DNA of 64,000 nucleotides from Liolophura sinensis. Taxonomy: Eukaryota > Mollusca > Polyplacophora > Chitonida > Chitonidae. The translations under genes were made by a program, and so were the position numbers. The notes beneath the pieces were generated by a model that did no database searches, was not told the DNA's origin, and saw nothing but the letters and a program-made list of their open reading frames with translations. Of the stretch, positions 21,953 to 33,035 are shown piece by piece; position 1 is the stretch's first letter; every line of letters begins with the position of its first letter. The stretch lies in assembly GCF_032854445.1 (NCBI RefSeq), contig NC_088304.1:28587732-28651731 (forward strand). Reading direction: 5' to 3'.

Positions 21953-22545
21953 TTAAAAGAAAAGAAAATTTAAATATCAATCAAGTACTATTGAAATGAG
22001 TATGCATTTCCTCGCAAGTGCATGCCATAAAAAATGTACCTCAAGTTGATAAATTATAAATAAATTATAAATTATATAAATGAATTAAAAATAAGAACTA
22101 GTATTGAAGTCCTCTGTGTTAGGGGGAGAATTGCCGTCGGAAACTGCCGAAGTGCACTTCGCACATTTATGGTTCAACCCTTCTTCCCAGAAGGTAGCCT
22201 ACAGTACAGTTTGTTTTACGCTTGACGATCGGGAAATCGGAATGTTGGACGTAGGTTCCGAGTTTACACGAACAAGCCGGCGGTTTTAACGACTCTCATT
22301 GACTAAGGCAAGACACCCCCATAAATATATAGCATAAATACAGCAATGTATAATACAGCATAAATTACAGGGTGTTAAATATGGAGGACGCCATGGAGCG
22401 ATTTATGCCAGCTTTGCCGTTTTCAGGCTTTACGTGTATGGCGAGGAAAAATCGCAAACTTATAAAGCAACCACCACCAGATAGAAAAAAATGTGGCCTT
22501 TTCAGCCTATAGTGTTATGTTTTTAAGTTTTCTTCTTCTCTAAGA
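21953..22545 (+). repeat. Dispersed repeat B, copy 1
   Basis: About 590 bp that recurs inverted at 58640-59225. Shared landmarks in order: GAGTATGCATTTCCTCGCA, GCATGCCATAAAAAA, GTACCTCAAGTTGATAAATTATA, GAAGTGCA, CAGTTTGTTTTACGC.TGACGATCGGG, GTCGTTAAAAC-type CGGCGGTTTTAACGACTC, TAAATTACAGG.TGTTAAA, GCCAGCTTTGCCGTT and CTTTTCAGCCTATA. ORF 22104-22289 lies inside it and is not conserved in the other copy. Confidence 0.8.
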
Positions 22546-24130
22546 GAACAATCTGCTGCAATAACATAATTCTAGCATCATTCAGACAACAGATTTTGTG
22601 TTAAAATTAACAGATTAATTTTTTTTAATGTGATGTGCTCAAAGCATTATCTTATCGGTCTCTGCCGTTATCAGATTCGTTGTTGAATCACAATGACTTC
22701 TAGCTAATGTCTATTATCGCCTCTTACAGTTTCAACTTCAACTCTTCTGGCCATTGTTAGGAATCTTCGTAGAAATGCGACGTTTCTACGCCCTTGAACA
22801 ATGGATATACAAATGTCCTAGGCTTTCTCCTAGAGTAAACGCCGATTGTCCCATACGTGACATGGTAAAAATGCAGTGTGAAGCACAAATGTCCAGGAGA
22901 GTTCAGTGTTATTTTCGTTCAGAGTAATGGGGCAGTTTTGAGTTCGGACTATTTCATCACTAAAATTAAAATTGTATCAATTAAAATTCTATTGTATCAT
23001 GTGGTCTGATAAAAGTGCTTAGCAACTATTCTTAGTAGCATTTTGTATAACATGGGTGTCAGAAAAAAGTTTCACATAGAGTTATTTAGAGGAGACAAAA
23101 GGTGGAGGAAACTTAGAACCGGAACGTTTGTGAACTTAAGGTGTCTCTAAATGAAAAGGGTGGCCTTTGTACCCTTGTAACACGGTGGAATACGTGATCT
23201 GTAGATTAATGTTAACAATGGTGATCTAACATTTCTCACAGGTCACATAATACAATAGGATTGTTTTTACCTTTAAGGACAAAAGAGTTCGATCTTGAAA
23301 CTTTTCTATGAATCACAGTCATACTGTCAATTTACAAAAAGTAACAAGCTAAGGAAAATAGCATGAATATCTGTTCAGAAAGTCACTCGCTGGCTGAAAA
23401 CATTTTTGTTTTTCTTGTAATGTTAGGCACGGAATAACCTGAAATACACAGATTTCGTTGACGCCCATACGTTTTTGGTGAAAATTAGTCCCATCGAGGG
23501 ACTGGTGCCAGTATCTCAACCACCAAACAACTCGCCCAAGCAGCACATGACTGCTGTGGAGCTATAGCTTTAGCTTCAGTGAGTTTCGTAAATTGTGTGC
23601 TTGTTTGGATTGTCAGTTAAAATAACCAAGGCCACATTTACGAAAGGAGGGGGCCAATGTTTACTCTTTGGCGATTGTATATGTCACTTAACCTAAAAGT
23701 AGACCATTCCTTCAGTACCTACTGAAAACTCATTTGTGGAACTTATCCCAATATTTGATAACTGTTATCAACTTGGCCACACCATGACACACATACAGTT
23801 AATTTACTGCTGCACCCAGGCCCCTAGTAACAGTACAGGGCACAAAATTGATCACACGGCGTCCGTGATCTCTATAATTCAGGTGCGTTGTGTGTCCAAA
23901 AGCAGCAATGGTAATAATTCCCCAAACGCCAGACCTTCCATTTTAGAACAATGAGTACTTGACATTTCATTGTGGTAAGGCAACTGACCCACAAGGGTGT
24001 CATTGGTATAGTTTTAACTCATCCCTCCCCGAAACCATTAATCCATATCCCTATCGTGACACTTAATTTTCCTGCGGGATTTGAACTTCGTCTGATGGTA
24101 TTAGAAGATCGCTATTCCAGTGAATCTATG
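22546..24130. other. Unassigned DNA upstream of the GPCR relic
   Basis: No recognised repeat or exon. Frames at 23349-23546, 23736-23954 and 23972-24193 have no known motif; the last overlaps the promoter below. Confidence 0.4.
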
Positions 24131-24133
24131 ATG

Positions 24134-24172
24134 TATATAAATAAGCGAATGGTCTCAGTTTGTAAAGTCAGT
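24134..24172 (+). promoter_or_regulatory. TATA box and initiator of the GPCR relic
   Basis: TATATAAATA at 24134-24143, with initiator-like TCAGTT (A at 24157) and GTCAGTC (A at 24170), 23 and 36 bases downstream of the start of the box. The first ATG with a signal peptide follows at 24190, implying a very short 5' UTR. Confidence 0.6.
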
Positions 24173-24189
24173 CTGACGGAGACCTCGAC

Positions 24190-25402
24190 ATGACGACGGC
24201 TTCGCGATTGCTTGGGTGGAAAGGTGCAGTTTTCTATGGAATCATGCTATATGCTTTGACAACTCGCCTTTCTGTAGGCAACGTGACAGATACGATTTTG
24301 GACAAGACAGATAAAACTGATAGCGTCGTAAGCAGAACTCCAAATAACACAGACAAGACTACTTCACTACGTGAGACTATTTACTCGCCGGGGATATATT
24401 CTGGAATGAAGGAAGACCCTAACAATGCGGAAAAAAACACCGCTGAAAACACACCTCAGAATAATCTGAGTTCATGGTACATTTTCCCTGCTAGCACTGA
24501 CTATCAATTCGATCTCACTCACACAAACAGATTCCTCGCCATGGATGTTACAAAATTTATCTGCGGGTCTGGGCAACTCTGTAATCAGACAGACGCACAG
24601 GAAAATGATCAGTGTATCGTAGAGTGCGGATCCTTGTCAGTGTGACGAGATGTGCCACTTCTACGGAGACTGCTGTCCAGATCTATTATATATCGACTCT
24701 CCTAACTTCCCATCCACTCCTTTCCCATATGTATCGTGCTCAAAAGACTACTGGACGCTTTGGGGAAAATTGTCAAATATATCTATGGTGAGTTTGTGTC
24801 CACCTGATGCAGATCCTATCACAGCAGAAAAATGTGAGCGGTTAGATATAAACGATCAAGACCAGGCCACGCCCGTATCAGTTTTGAGTTCTCAGATCAC
24901 CTACAGGAACATCTTTTGTGCTAAGTGTCACAATGTGCCTGATGCCCAGGCTTGGAGACATCATGTCGTCTGCAAGACGGATAATACGCTGAACACTGCC
25001 AAGTCCAAGGCTGATTTGTGGCGTCGTGTGTTGGCGGATGAAGGGTGTAAAGTTGAGTCCCATCCACCTGATGGAGTAACACTCAGAGAATGTTACCACC
25101 CTGACGTGGACATGTGTGGCGTGAACACAGATCCTGTGATAGAAAACCTATGTGTTTCCTTTAAAAACACAGTGGGTTATCGCCCGAAAAGTTCATCTTA
25201 TACCACGTATAGAAATATATTTTGTGCTGTTTGCAACGGCGAAAGATTAACCAAACCAGTGGGTTATTCTCCATTGCACGATCCAGCTGTACCACCGCCT
25301 CTGAACGAATTATTGGATTTCAACCCCAAACCCGCACAGCCGCTAACAACCCGGACAGAAATCCGCGTATGTGAAAAAGAGCAGGCTTTTGACCTATTCA
25401 CG
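24190..25402 (+). pseudogene. Exon 1 of an SMB-containing adhesion-type GPCR (frameshifted)
   Basis: ATG 24190 opens a signal peptide (about residues 1-30, MTTASRLLGWKGAVFYGIML), then a Thr/Asn/Asp-rich stalk with N-glycosylation sites. A somatomedin-B-like motif follows: CIVECGSLS, frameshift at about 24640, then CDEMCHFYGDCCPDL in the next frame. Next are two Cys-rich repeats ending QITYRNIFCAKCHN and TTYRNIFCAVCNG, with VSLCPPDADPITAEKCER between. The exon closes in phase 0 at ACG 25400-25402 before a consensus donor GTAAGT. The plan (SMB plus NI.CA.CN repeats before a family-B 7TM) is that of methuselah/adhesion-like receptors expanded in lophotrochozoans; that is family knowledge. Apart from the single frameshift, 753 bases are cleanly open, so the decay is recent or partial. 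Reading past the donor to 25654 is intron. Confidence 0.75.
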
Positions 25403-26573
25403 GTAAGTTTATCCACTGTGATTACTCAAAGACAAGGTAGTATTTTAACATTGAAAAGGACAACTCCTGTTACAGATGTATCAGTTGAGCTTTCTCCAAT
25501 AACATTACCTTTATCCATTGTTGTATGCACCAGTTATATGAGGAAAGAACAACTTAAACTTTCCTTTAATCGTAAAAAATGTGTTGCCCATTTTTTGTTA
25601 CGAACTAGATCATTTTTTTCTAATATACTAAAAGACTTTCAGCACAAAGAGTAAACCCAGAGCAGTGACAAAAGTACGATAACAAATGGTCACACGTAAC
25701 AGGTGAAATAAGGCCTGCTGTCAATTACCTCAGCTTGAGTTTTGTTCTAACTGTTAATGCAAGTGTTGAAATGATAACAAAGGACATACTTCATAGCACC
25801 ATGGCTTAAGAATAAGGTCACAATATGTAGTGAAGTTAATTGTGATTTATTAGACGTGACTGGTCTAGAATTACTTAAAATGCTGTTTTCTCATCACATA
25901 TATCTTACAATAACATTAAACAACGCAAGCCGGGCCCGTCCCTGACTTATGCTCCTGTTAGAAGCAGTGTTCTCCCTGCAACTGATCGAACTCTCACTAA
26001 TATAGTTGCGGCTTTAAATCGAGACGTTCAGTAGGTAATCAAGGAAAGCGTTGGTCCGCACCGAGCATTTTCGCTTCTTACGCACATAATAGTTAACACC
26101 GTAATGTATGGTTTAAAACATCGTTAGTGGCAGCTCAATAAAATAATTGAACAACTCGTTGCATAGTTCTTCTGGAATTAAATGTTAGCAAATCTTCGAG
26201 CAGGCATTTGTATGTCGTTTTATCGTAAGCCTTATTCCTGTCTGACGTGGAATTTGTAAATTCTCCCGCTCTCACTGTACGTCGGGTTTTTCTTTATAAT
26301 GAGCGGTCAACGACGCTCGTTTGACCGTTTGGGCAGTTTAATGTTCGTCGAAGACCACTTGTATATCACCAATATGATCCGCATATCTGTATGTCACGTG
26401 GGAAAGTTTATCAGTAACTTGCCAAGGGTCCGCCGTTTTGTCCCAGCTTTCAGGTTTCTTTCACCTATAAAAACAGACTTCTATCGCATACATGGACACT
26501 TCGTGAATGTAGCGTTATAAACAATCAAATAATTTACAATAAATAAATAATCCCTTTATTTGTTTGCTTCCAG
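25403..26573 (+). other. Intron between the two GPCR exons
   Basis: Begins GTAAGTTT and ends TTTATTTGTTTGCTTCCAG (AG at 26572-26573), phase 0 on both sides. It contains repeat A copy 6 (25665-25926) in the sense orientation. Confidence 0.65.
25665..25926 (+). repeat. Dispersed repeat A, copy 6 (intronic)
   Basis: AACAAATGGTCACACGTAAC, GGTGAAATAAGGCCTGCTGTC, TTGTTCTAACTGTTAATGC, CACCATGGCTTAAG, TTATTAGACGTGACTGGTCT and CATATATCTTACAATAACATT. Well preserved; it is useful as the family reference. Confidence 0.85.
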
Positions 26574-28046
26574 AATACCTGTCGTAATATCACCTGTACT
26601 GAAGGCAGAAGCCTGAAGGATGGAATTTGCAAGAGGTGGTCGAATGTGGAGATTTCATTGGCTACTTGCTTGATGTCACTCTTTCGCCAGACAACTCTTC
26701 TGTCGCATTCTGAAACAGCGTCCTTCAGGGAGCAATATGTTACAAGGATTGAAGACCGGCTAACAGATCTCCACCCATTTCTCATTCCATTCATGACAAT
26801 GTCATTCTTTACAAGACAGGAGAAGACAACAAACTTAACTAAAGAAGCAGATCTCGTTACCGTTAGCGGAAAAATTTTCACCCACTGTCAGACAAACACC
26901 ACGCAAGCTAGAAAATGTTTTGTCTACTGTCATGTCGGAAGATTTCCTTTACAATTCCTCTGGAGAACTCGTTACGTTATATAGCAGACCATATTTCTGT
27001 CCTCAACCATTTGAACATCCAGCGGGTATGAGAGATGTGGTCACGGAAGCTAATGAAGCATTTTCCTCCTGATCTGTTTCCCAATGCCAACATTATAACT
27101 GCGTTCATGAGGTGACGTATCAAACCCTTTCACTGAGCTGCCCATTTGTAGAGTACACTGATCGTTTTGAGGAAAACTTTACGTTCGATTCACTCACATA
27201 CAATTTGGAATTTTGCAATTACTCCTTTCACTTAAAATCCAAACGAATTCCGTTGCTGTGGTAGGATTTTGAGGATATGTGTTGACACTATCGCCAGAAT
27301 CACTCAGGTGAATATTTGGCAACAGGACGCAGGCAATAAAGCAAGGTCAAGACTTAGCTCTCTCCATTGCGTCCATGGTTTGTATAAGTTTGTCCCTCGC
27401 TTGTCTATTGATCACTTTTGTTGTCTACTGCCTTGTGCCAAAACTTCGTACGTTACCTGGAAAAAATAGCATGGCGCTTATATTCCCCTGTTTTGCTCAC
27501 ATCTTCTCTTCCTGACAACGTCTAACAGGACAAACAAACGTGTACTGTGTCAGGTATTTGGGGTACTTGTCACTTTTTCTGGATGGCTTCAATTACCTGG
27601 ATGCTGATCTGTGCATATCACATGTACAGGGTCTTCACAAGCATAACGGGCTTACGTAAGCGATGCTAACCGAGATATGAAAAAGTTGATTATGTATTCT
27701 CTCTTTGGCATTTTTATTCCAGTATTTATCATTACATCTTGTATAGTAACGCACGTTGTTCAAAGCAAAGGAGTAGATATCGGATATGGTGGGGCCATAT
27801 GCTTTCTGAACAGTCCCTTCTCTATTGGCGTTTTCTTTGTTGGTCCTTTGGCTTTCATTCTTGTCTTAAACGCTATATTTTTTACAAAGACAATACTTGC
27901 GAATAAGTTCAGTTCCTGAAATGAAGGAAGCCTCCAACAAATCCAAAAAGCAACACGTCTTCATCTACATCAAACTTTCCCTGCTCTTCGGCTTCACTTG
28001 GATATTCGGGATCCTCGCAACCATTTTGCCAATCTACAGTGCTACG
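26574..28046 (+). pseudogene. Exon 2 of the GPCR relic: ectodomain end and 7TM core (multiply broken)
   Basis: Opens in phase 0 with NTCRNITCTEGRSLKDGICK, a motif that precedes the membrane-proximal domain in these receptors. Then, in changing frames: VLSTVMSEDFLYNSSGEL, a CVHEVTYQTLSLSCPFVEY block, and TM1-ICL1-TM2 start (LACLLITFVVYCLVPKLRTLPGKNSMALIF, 27385-27510, read through adjacent segments). TM3 follows as FFWMASITWMLICAYHMYR (about 27580-27640), TM4 as KKLIMYSLFGIFIPVFIITS, TM5 as FFVGPLAFILVLNAIF, and TM6 as KQHVFIYIKLSLLFGFTWIF. The exon ends at 28046 before a GTACGT donor. TM7 and the tail are not found downstream. At least seven frame interruptions or stops occur, including TAG at 27261 and TGA at about 27511. 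A non-functional receptor copy is the best reading; assembly error is the alternative. Confidence 0.72.
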
Positions 28047-28527
28047 GTACGTATTTACCATTCTGACGGGGAGACAAGGTGTGATGATTTTTTTTCGCTT
28101 ACTGTGTCAACAAACGTACCTGGGCGGAATTAAAAACCGAAATTTCAGGCGGACAAGAAATCTCCCTTTGATAATAGTTCAAATAAGAAATACACCATGT
28201 CTACGGACACCAGAGATACCTACTCTAAAAACTGACGTCGGAAACCATTCTTTCATTTTTTTTCTGACTACATCATTTTGAAGGAAGGACAATAGCCTAT
28301 AGACTTCTAAATTCACCTATATTTCACCGGTGACCTTTTATTCTTTATTAGGGGAGTTAAAATGATCTGAATTATTAATTAAAACTGTCATTAGGCAATA
28401 TGCCATTTAGTTTTGGACTAAAGAGATGGATATTGGACATTTGTGCATGTCAGTATGTTCGTAGTCAACAAAGCTATGACGAAAGTGGGATAAACTTATG
28501 TCTGGTCTCGCAGAAGTGGTGAATGAG
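28047..28527. other. Unassigned DNA after the GPCR relic
   Basis: A TM7 exon was looked for on the plus strand and not seen. No repeats recognised. Confidence 0.4.
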
Positions 28528-29566
28528 CTCAGACTATTAGATAACTTACACCTGGTCGCACAGAACTACTGGAAACTGCGACGGAAACGAGATAACTTAC
28601 AACTGGCCCCACAGAACTATTGGAACTGCGACGGAAATGAGGTAACTTACACCTGGCCCCACAGAACTATTGGAACTGCGACGGAAAACGAGATAACTTA
28701 CAACTGGCCCCACAGAACTATTGGAACTGCGACGGAAACGAGATAACTTACAAACTGGCCCCACAGAACTATTGGAACTGCGACGGAAATGAGATAACTT
28801 ACACCTGGCCCCACAGAACTATTGGAAACTGCGACGGAAACGAGATAACTTACAACTGGCCCACAGAACTATTGGAACTGCGACGGAAATGAGATAACTT
28901 ACACCTGGTCGCACAGAACTACTGGAACTGCGACGGAAATGAGATAACTTACAACTGGCCCCCCAGAACTATTGGAACTGCGACGAAAACGAGATAACTT
29001 ACAACTGGCCCCACAGAACTATTGGAGCTGCGACGGAAATGATATAACTTACAACTGGCCCCACAGAACTATTGGAACTGCGACGAAAACGAGATAACTT
29101 ACAACTGGCCCCCACAGAACTACTGGAACTGCGACGGAAACGAGATAACTTACAACTTGCCCCACAGAACTATTGGAACTGCGACGGAAATGAGATAACT
29201 TACACCTGGTCGCACAGAACTACTGGAACTGCGACGGAAATGAGATAACTTACAACTGGCCCCCCAGAACTATTGGAACTGCGACGAAAACGAGATAACT
29301 TACAACTGGCCCCACAGAACTATTGGAGCTGCGACGGAAAATGAGATAACTTACAACTGGCCCCACAGAACTATTGGAACTGCGACGAAAACGAGATAAC
29401 TTACAACTGGCCCCACAGAACTACTAGAACTGCGACGGAAACGAGATAACTTACAACTTGCCCCACAGAACTATTGGAACTGCGACGAAAAGGAGATAAC
29501 TTACAACTGGCCCCACAGAACTATTGGAGCTGCGACGGAAATGAGATAACTTACAACTCGTCACAC
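28528..29566. repeat. 50-bp minisatellite, about 20 copies
   Basis: Unit of 50 bp with core GATAACTTACAACTGGCCCC followed by ACAGAACTATTG and GAACTGCGACGGAAA. Variants alternate CCTGGTCGCACAGAACTACTGG with CTGGCCCCACAGAACTATTGG. Blocks of several units recur as higher-order repeats: 28890-29130 and 29190-29430 are nearly identical. Indels of one base are common and 50 is not a multiple of 3, so it is not a coding repeat; the open frame at 28498-28746 is incidental. Confidence 0.95.
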
Positions 29567-29935
29567 AGAAGCAGTGAACCAGCACAAGCTATGCAACTGG
29601 TGGCACAGAGACACTGAACCAGCACAAGCTCTACATCTGGTCGCACAAAGCGGTGAACCAGCAAAAGCTATACATCTGGTCGCACAAAGCGGTGAACCAG
29701 CAAAAGCTATACATCTGGTCGCACAGAAGCGGTAAACCAACACAAGCTTTACATCTGGTCGAACAGAAGCGGTGAACCAACACAAGCTAAACAACTGTTC
29801 TTACAAAAGCGGTGAACCAGCACAAGCTATACAACTGATCATACAGAGGCGTTGAACCAGCACAAGCTATACATCTGGTCGCACAGAAGCGTTTAACGAG
29901 AACAAGGTATACATCTAGTAATACGTCGAGTAATT
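29567..29935. repeat. 39-40-bp minisatellite, about nine copies
   Basis: Unit with GGTCGCACAAAGCGGTGAAC then CAGCAAAAGCTATACATCT. It abuts the 50-bp array and shares its CTGGTCGCACAGAA segment, so the two arrays are related. The minus-strand frame 29561-29794 is a by-product. Confidence 0.92.
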
Positions 29936-30399
29936 GGAACAGCGATGAAATTCACATAACTTACATCTAATTGCATTGTACTGTTGAACTGGTTAAGAAT
30001 ATTACGTAACTTGTATCTCGTTGTACGGAGCTAGTGAAAGAGGAGTGCTTGTGCTGTAACTGACAAATCGAAATTATTTCGCGTAGAGAATTCTTTTCTG
30101 TACTAACAGTCGGTTGGATAGCTGAGATATGTAGGTATGGTGTAGTTTTTTTCTGGTAAGATTTTCTTTGTATGTGTATGTGACAATATCCTAATGCCGT
30201 GAAAATGTTTACTTCACTATATATCCATTTTTCATGTGCTGTTAGCCATATGCCTCAAATAAAACCAGCTGGGAGAAATCGCTCTCACTCTTCATGGAGT
30301 GACAATGGGCGACATTGCTGTAGCCATTTGTGTAGTAGCCGAATTCAATAGGTTAAGGAGGGGTGGTGTGTGTGTGGCAGAGGGGGGGGGGGGGGTGGT
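29936..30399. other. Unassigned intergenic DNA
   Basis: Includes a G-run at about 30383-30395 directly before the SINE. Nothing else recognised. Confidence 0.4.
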
Positions 30400-30604
30400 A
30401 GTACGGCGCAAAAACCCAGGAGCCTCTCACCAATGTGGTTGCTGTGAGTTAAAGTCCAGCTCATGCTGGTTCCCTCTCCTGCCGTATGTGGGAAAGCCTG
30501 CCAGCAACCTGCGCATGGTCGTGGGTGCTACCATAATGCTGGCCGCCGCTGTGTAGGTGAAGCATTTTTGAGTCAGGCGTCAAACACCAATCAAATAAAT
30601 AAAT
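30400..30604 (+). mobile_element. SINE family 1, plus strand, 5'-truncated
   Basis: GTAGTACGGCGCAAAAACCCAGGAGCCTCTCACC, the B-box region GAGTTAAAGTCCAGCTC, CACCAATCAAATAAATAAATA tail. Lost the first ~25 bases of the tRNA-like head. Confidence 0.85.
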
Positions 30605-31744
30605 ACTCTCCATGCTGTACGTCTATCACTCTGTCGTGAAGTGAAAACTATTATGTTCAGAATGCTTCACTTGTGGGTCACGGAGCCATGGTGGGTTTTC
30701 CTTACTTTTGATTTCACACAATAGATGTTACATGAAAAAGAAAAACCAGTCAAGCCTGCCACAATTGTTGTTTTGGCCTTAAATGACTGAAAACTGTTCT
30801 TTTTTGGAAGAGCTAAAATGACTAAGTGCTACTGTACTGTATCTTAAAATATTTTGTTTGGTTTCCGTCAGTTTTTGAAGCATGTAATAGGGGAGGAAAA
30901 TAAGTCAGTCCATGAGCAATTGACGTCGTTTTTGTGTTCCACAGTTTGTTTTTCATTAGCATTTTGCGTAGATCTATACGTCAAGTGGAAAAGTTTGCCT
31001 GTGTCTCACCAAAGGTTGAGATGACCAACAATTAATTAATAAAGTTTTGTGATGGCACAAGCCCTCTGGAACCGAATACCTATTAAATAGCTAGAAACAA
31101 GCGTTTTCTACTCGTGATTTGTTCTTGATATGCGTGTAGTTAATTGCCACATTATAGCAATATCTCTGACAACCCTGTACACTGATGGTTGAGATATTAG
31201 GATATAGGGTAATCTTCTCATTTTGATTACGTATGTACACGTAGAAATAATCGATTGCTGTTAAAATGTTGTACAGTTACATGATTCATATAATGTATAC
31301 CCTATTATTTAACTTGTGTGTCTGTCGGTTATAGTAAAGTGGTTAAAAAAACAACACGATAGGTTTCACCTCGTTTTATTTCTTTTTCATACAGGTAAAG
31401 TATCACTTTACCAATATCATTATCTATGATCTATGAGGGCCTGGTATAGACTCTGACATATATCAGCAATCTGTCGCCAGTTGTTCAAATCAGTTCAAAT
31501 GTAAATAACTCTAGACTGTCTAAGACAGTGAAGTCACACGTTCGAACCCAGCTCTCGCTGCTTCTGGCTTTTAGTTTAGAGGTTTATAATGTCTTTGGGA
31601 AAGGGCGATTGCGGAATTCGAACGCTCTTCTCTTTGACCGACAAACTTGATCACAACGGAAATATATTAACCAACATGTTTCGTCTAAGCTTTCATTTGA
31701 CTCATGGAATGTCTCTTTGTCACTGGGTTGAGGACCGCGGAAGT
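30605..31744. other. Unassigned DNA
   Basis: A B-box-like ACGTTCGAACCC at about 31534-31545 may mark an old tRNA-derived insertion; otherwise nothing recognised. Confidence 0.35.
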
Positions 31745-31800
31745 TTCGTCAGATGAGGAGAGGATAATATACGGCCTCTTGTCAATCTACCTCAGTTATC
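31745..31800 (+). repeat. Dispersed repeat A fragment
   Basis: AGGATAATATACGGCCTCTTGTCAATCTACCTCAGTTA matches the 5' half of repeat A only. Confidence 0.6.
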
Positions 31801-32394
31801 ATCGCCTATATAGGGTTGAACTTAAAAGCACTCATTGAAAAGAATATCTACTGACATGCAACGGGAGGCAGAAATTATTCAATAAATATAAAATTTTGAG
31901 ATAAACGCACGAAACGCAACACAGGACAAAGTCAGGGTAGCTGATCCGCTTTGTCAGTGTGACTGAAGATTCCCGATAGGCATACAATTTCTCGTCTGAA
32001 ATCTCAGGAGCTGAAGTATTCATTGTTGTCAGTGTCATAAATTGGAACCTTAACGTCGTTTACCACTTATTCGAATAAATACGGCAGTATATTTGCTTCT
32101 TTATAGTTAGAATTCATTTCGAAAGTGACGTTCTTTTCTATTCCCATGTTAAATGACTAACCACCCTTGCGTGTGATTAGCTATAACGTCACCGGTGAGC
32201 GTTCGAATCATCGGTTGGATGGCGACTAGGACAGGAAGTCTATGGTATAAAGTCGATTTACACTCATGATTGTTTTGAGTTATTTTCAGTGCCCTTCTCG
32301 TACTGTACAGTTTAATCGGGATATAACGTTTGTAAATAGGAGCAAGGAATAATCAAAACATAATAAAACACTTACAGTACTGAGAGTGAAACCA
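31801..32394. other. Unassigned intergenic DNA
   Basis: Frame 31832-32038 (minus) has no recognised motif. Confidence 0.35.
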
Positions 32395-32590
32395 TAGCAG
32401 TGACGACTGTGTGATAATTCGCAAAAAGGCACAGGTGACCCAAAGACGGCCTCCTGTCAATTTACTTCATTTAGGGTTTTATTCTTACTGTACGTATAGA
32501 TGTATATACCAGTATATACCATGTTATAAGCAGAATTAGGTAAAAATGATTAGATGTGACTGGTCTAGAATTACATATAACACACACACA
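32395..32590 (+). repeat. Dispersed repeat A, copy 7 (source of the adjacent array)
   Basis: AAAGACGGCCTCCTGTCAATTTACTTC, TTTTATTCTTACTGT, CAGAATTAGGTAAAAATGATTAGATGTGACTGGTCTAGAATTAC. The copy then runs straight into the 60-bp tandem array. Confidence 0.8.
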
Positions 32591-33035
32591 CACACATTAA
32601 AACAAGGCAAATTACTCAAAACGCTGTTCTTATATCACATATAAAATACACACACATTAAAACAAGGCAACTTACTCAAAACGCTGTTCTTATATCACAT
32701 ATAACACACACACACACATTAAACCAAGGCAAATTACTCAAAACGCTGTTCTGATATCACATAAGACATACACACACATTAAAACAAGGCAAATTACTCA
32801 AAAAGCTGTTCTTATATCACATATAACATACACACACATTAAAACAAGGCAAATTACTCAAAAAGCTGTTCTTATATCACATAAGACATACACACACATT
32901 AAAACAAGGCAAATTACTCAAAACGCTGTTCTAATACCACATATAACATACACACACATTAAAACAAGGCAAATTACTCAAAAAGCTGTTCTTATATCAC
33001 ATATAACATACACACACATTAAAACAAGGCAAACT
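32579..33035. repeat. 60-bp tandem array, 7-8 copies, derived from repeat A
   Basis: Unit is exactly 60 bp and includes CAAGGCAAATTACTCAAAA, GCTGTTCTTATATCACATATAAC and ACACACACATTAAAA. Each part corresponds in order to the 3' end of repeat A (ATTACTCAAAATGCTGT, TCATCACATATA, ACATTAAA, CAATGCAAG in other copies). Units differ by a few bases only, so amplification is fairly recent; a (CA)n tract within the unit may have promoted slippage. Confidence 0.92.

Noticed and set aside
24878-25099. Minus-strand frame inside GPCR exon 1
   Set aside because: Antisense shadow of a well supported ectodomain exon.
25403-25654. Continuation of the exon 1 frame for 84 more codons
   Set aside because: A consensus GTAAGT donor at 25403 and loss of Cys-rich family sequence show this is intron read-through.
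28528-29935. Regular direct repeats, checked as a possible CRISPR array
   Set aside because: There are no unique spacers; units abut directly and vary by point changes and indels, in a eukaryotic context.
30383-30395. G-run as a regulatory G-quadruplex
   Set aside because: A single homopolymer run abutting a truncated SINE is more simply slippage at the insertion edge.
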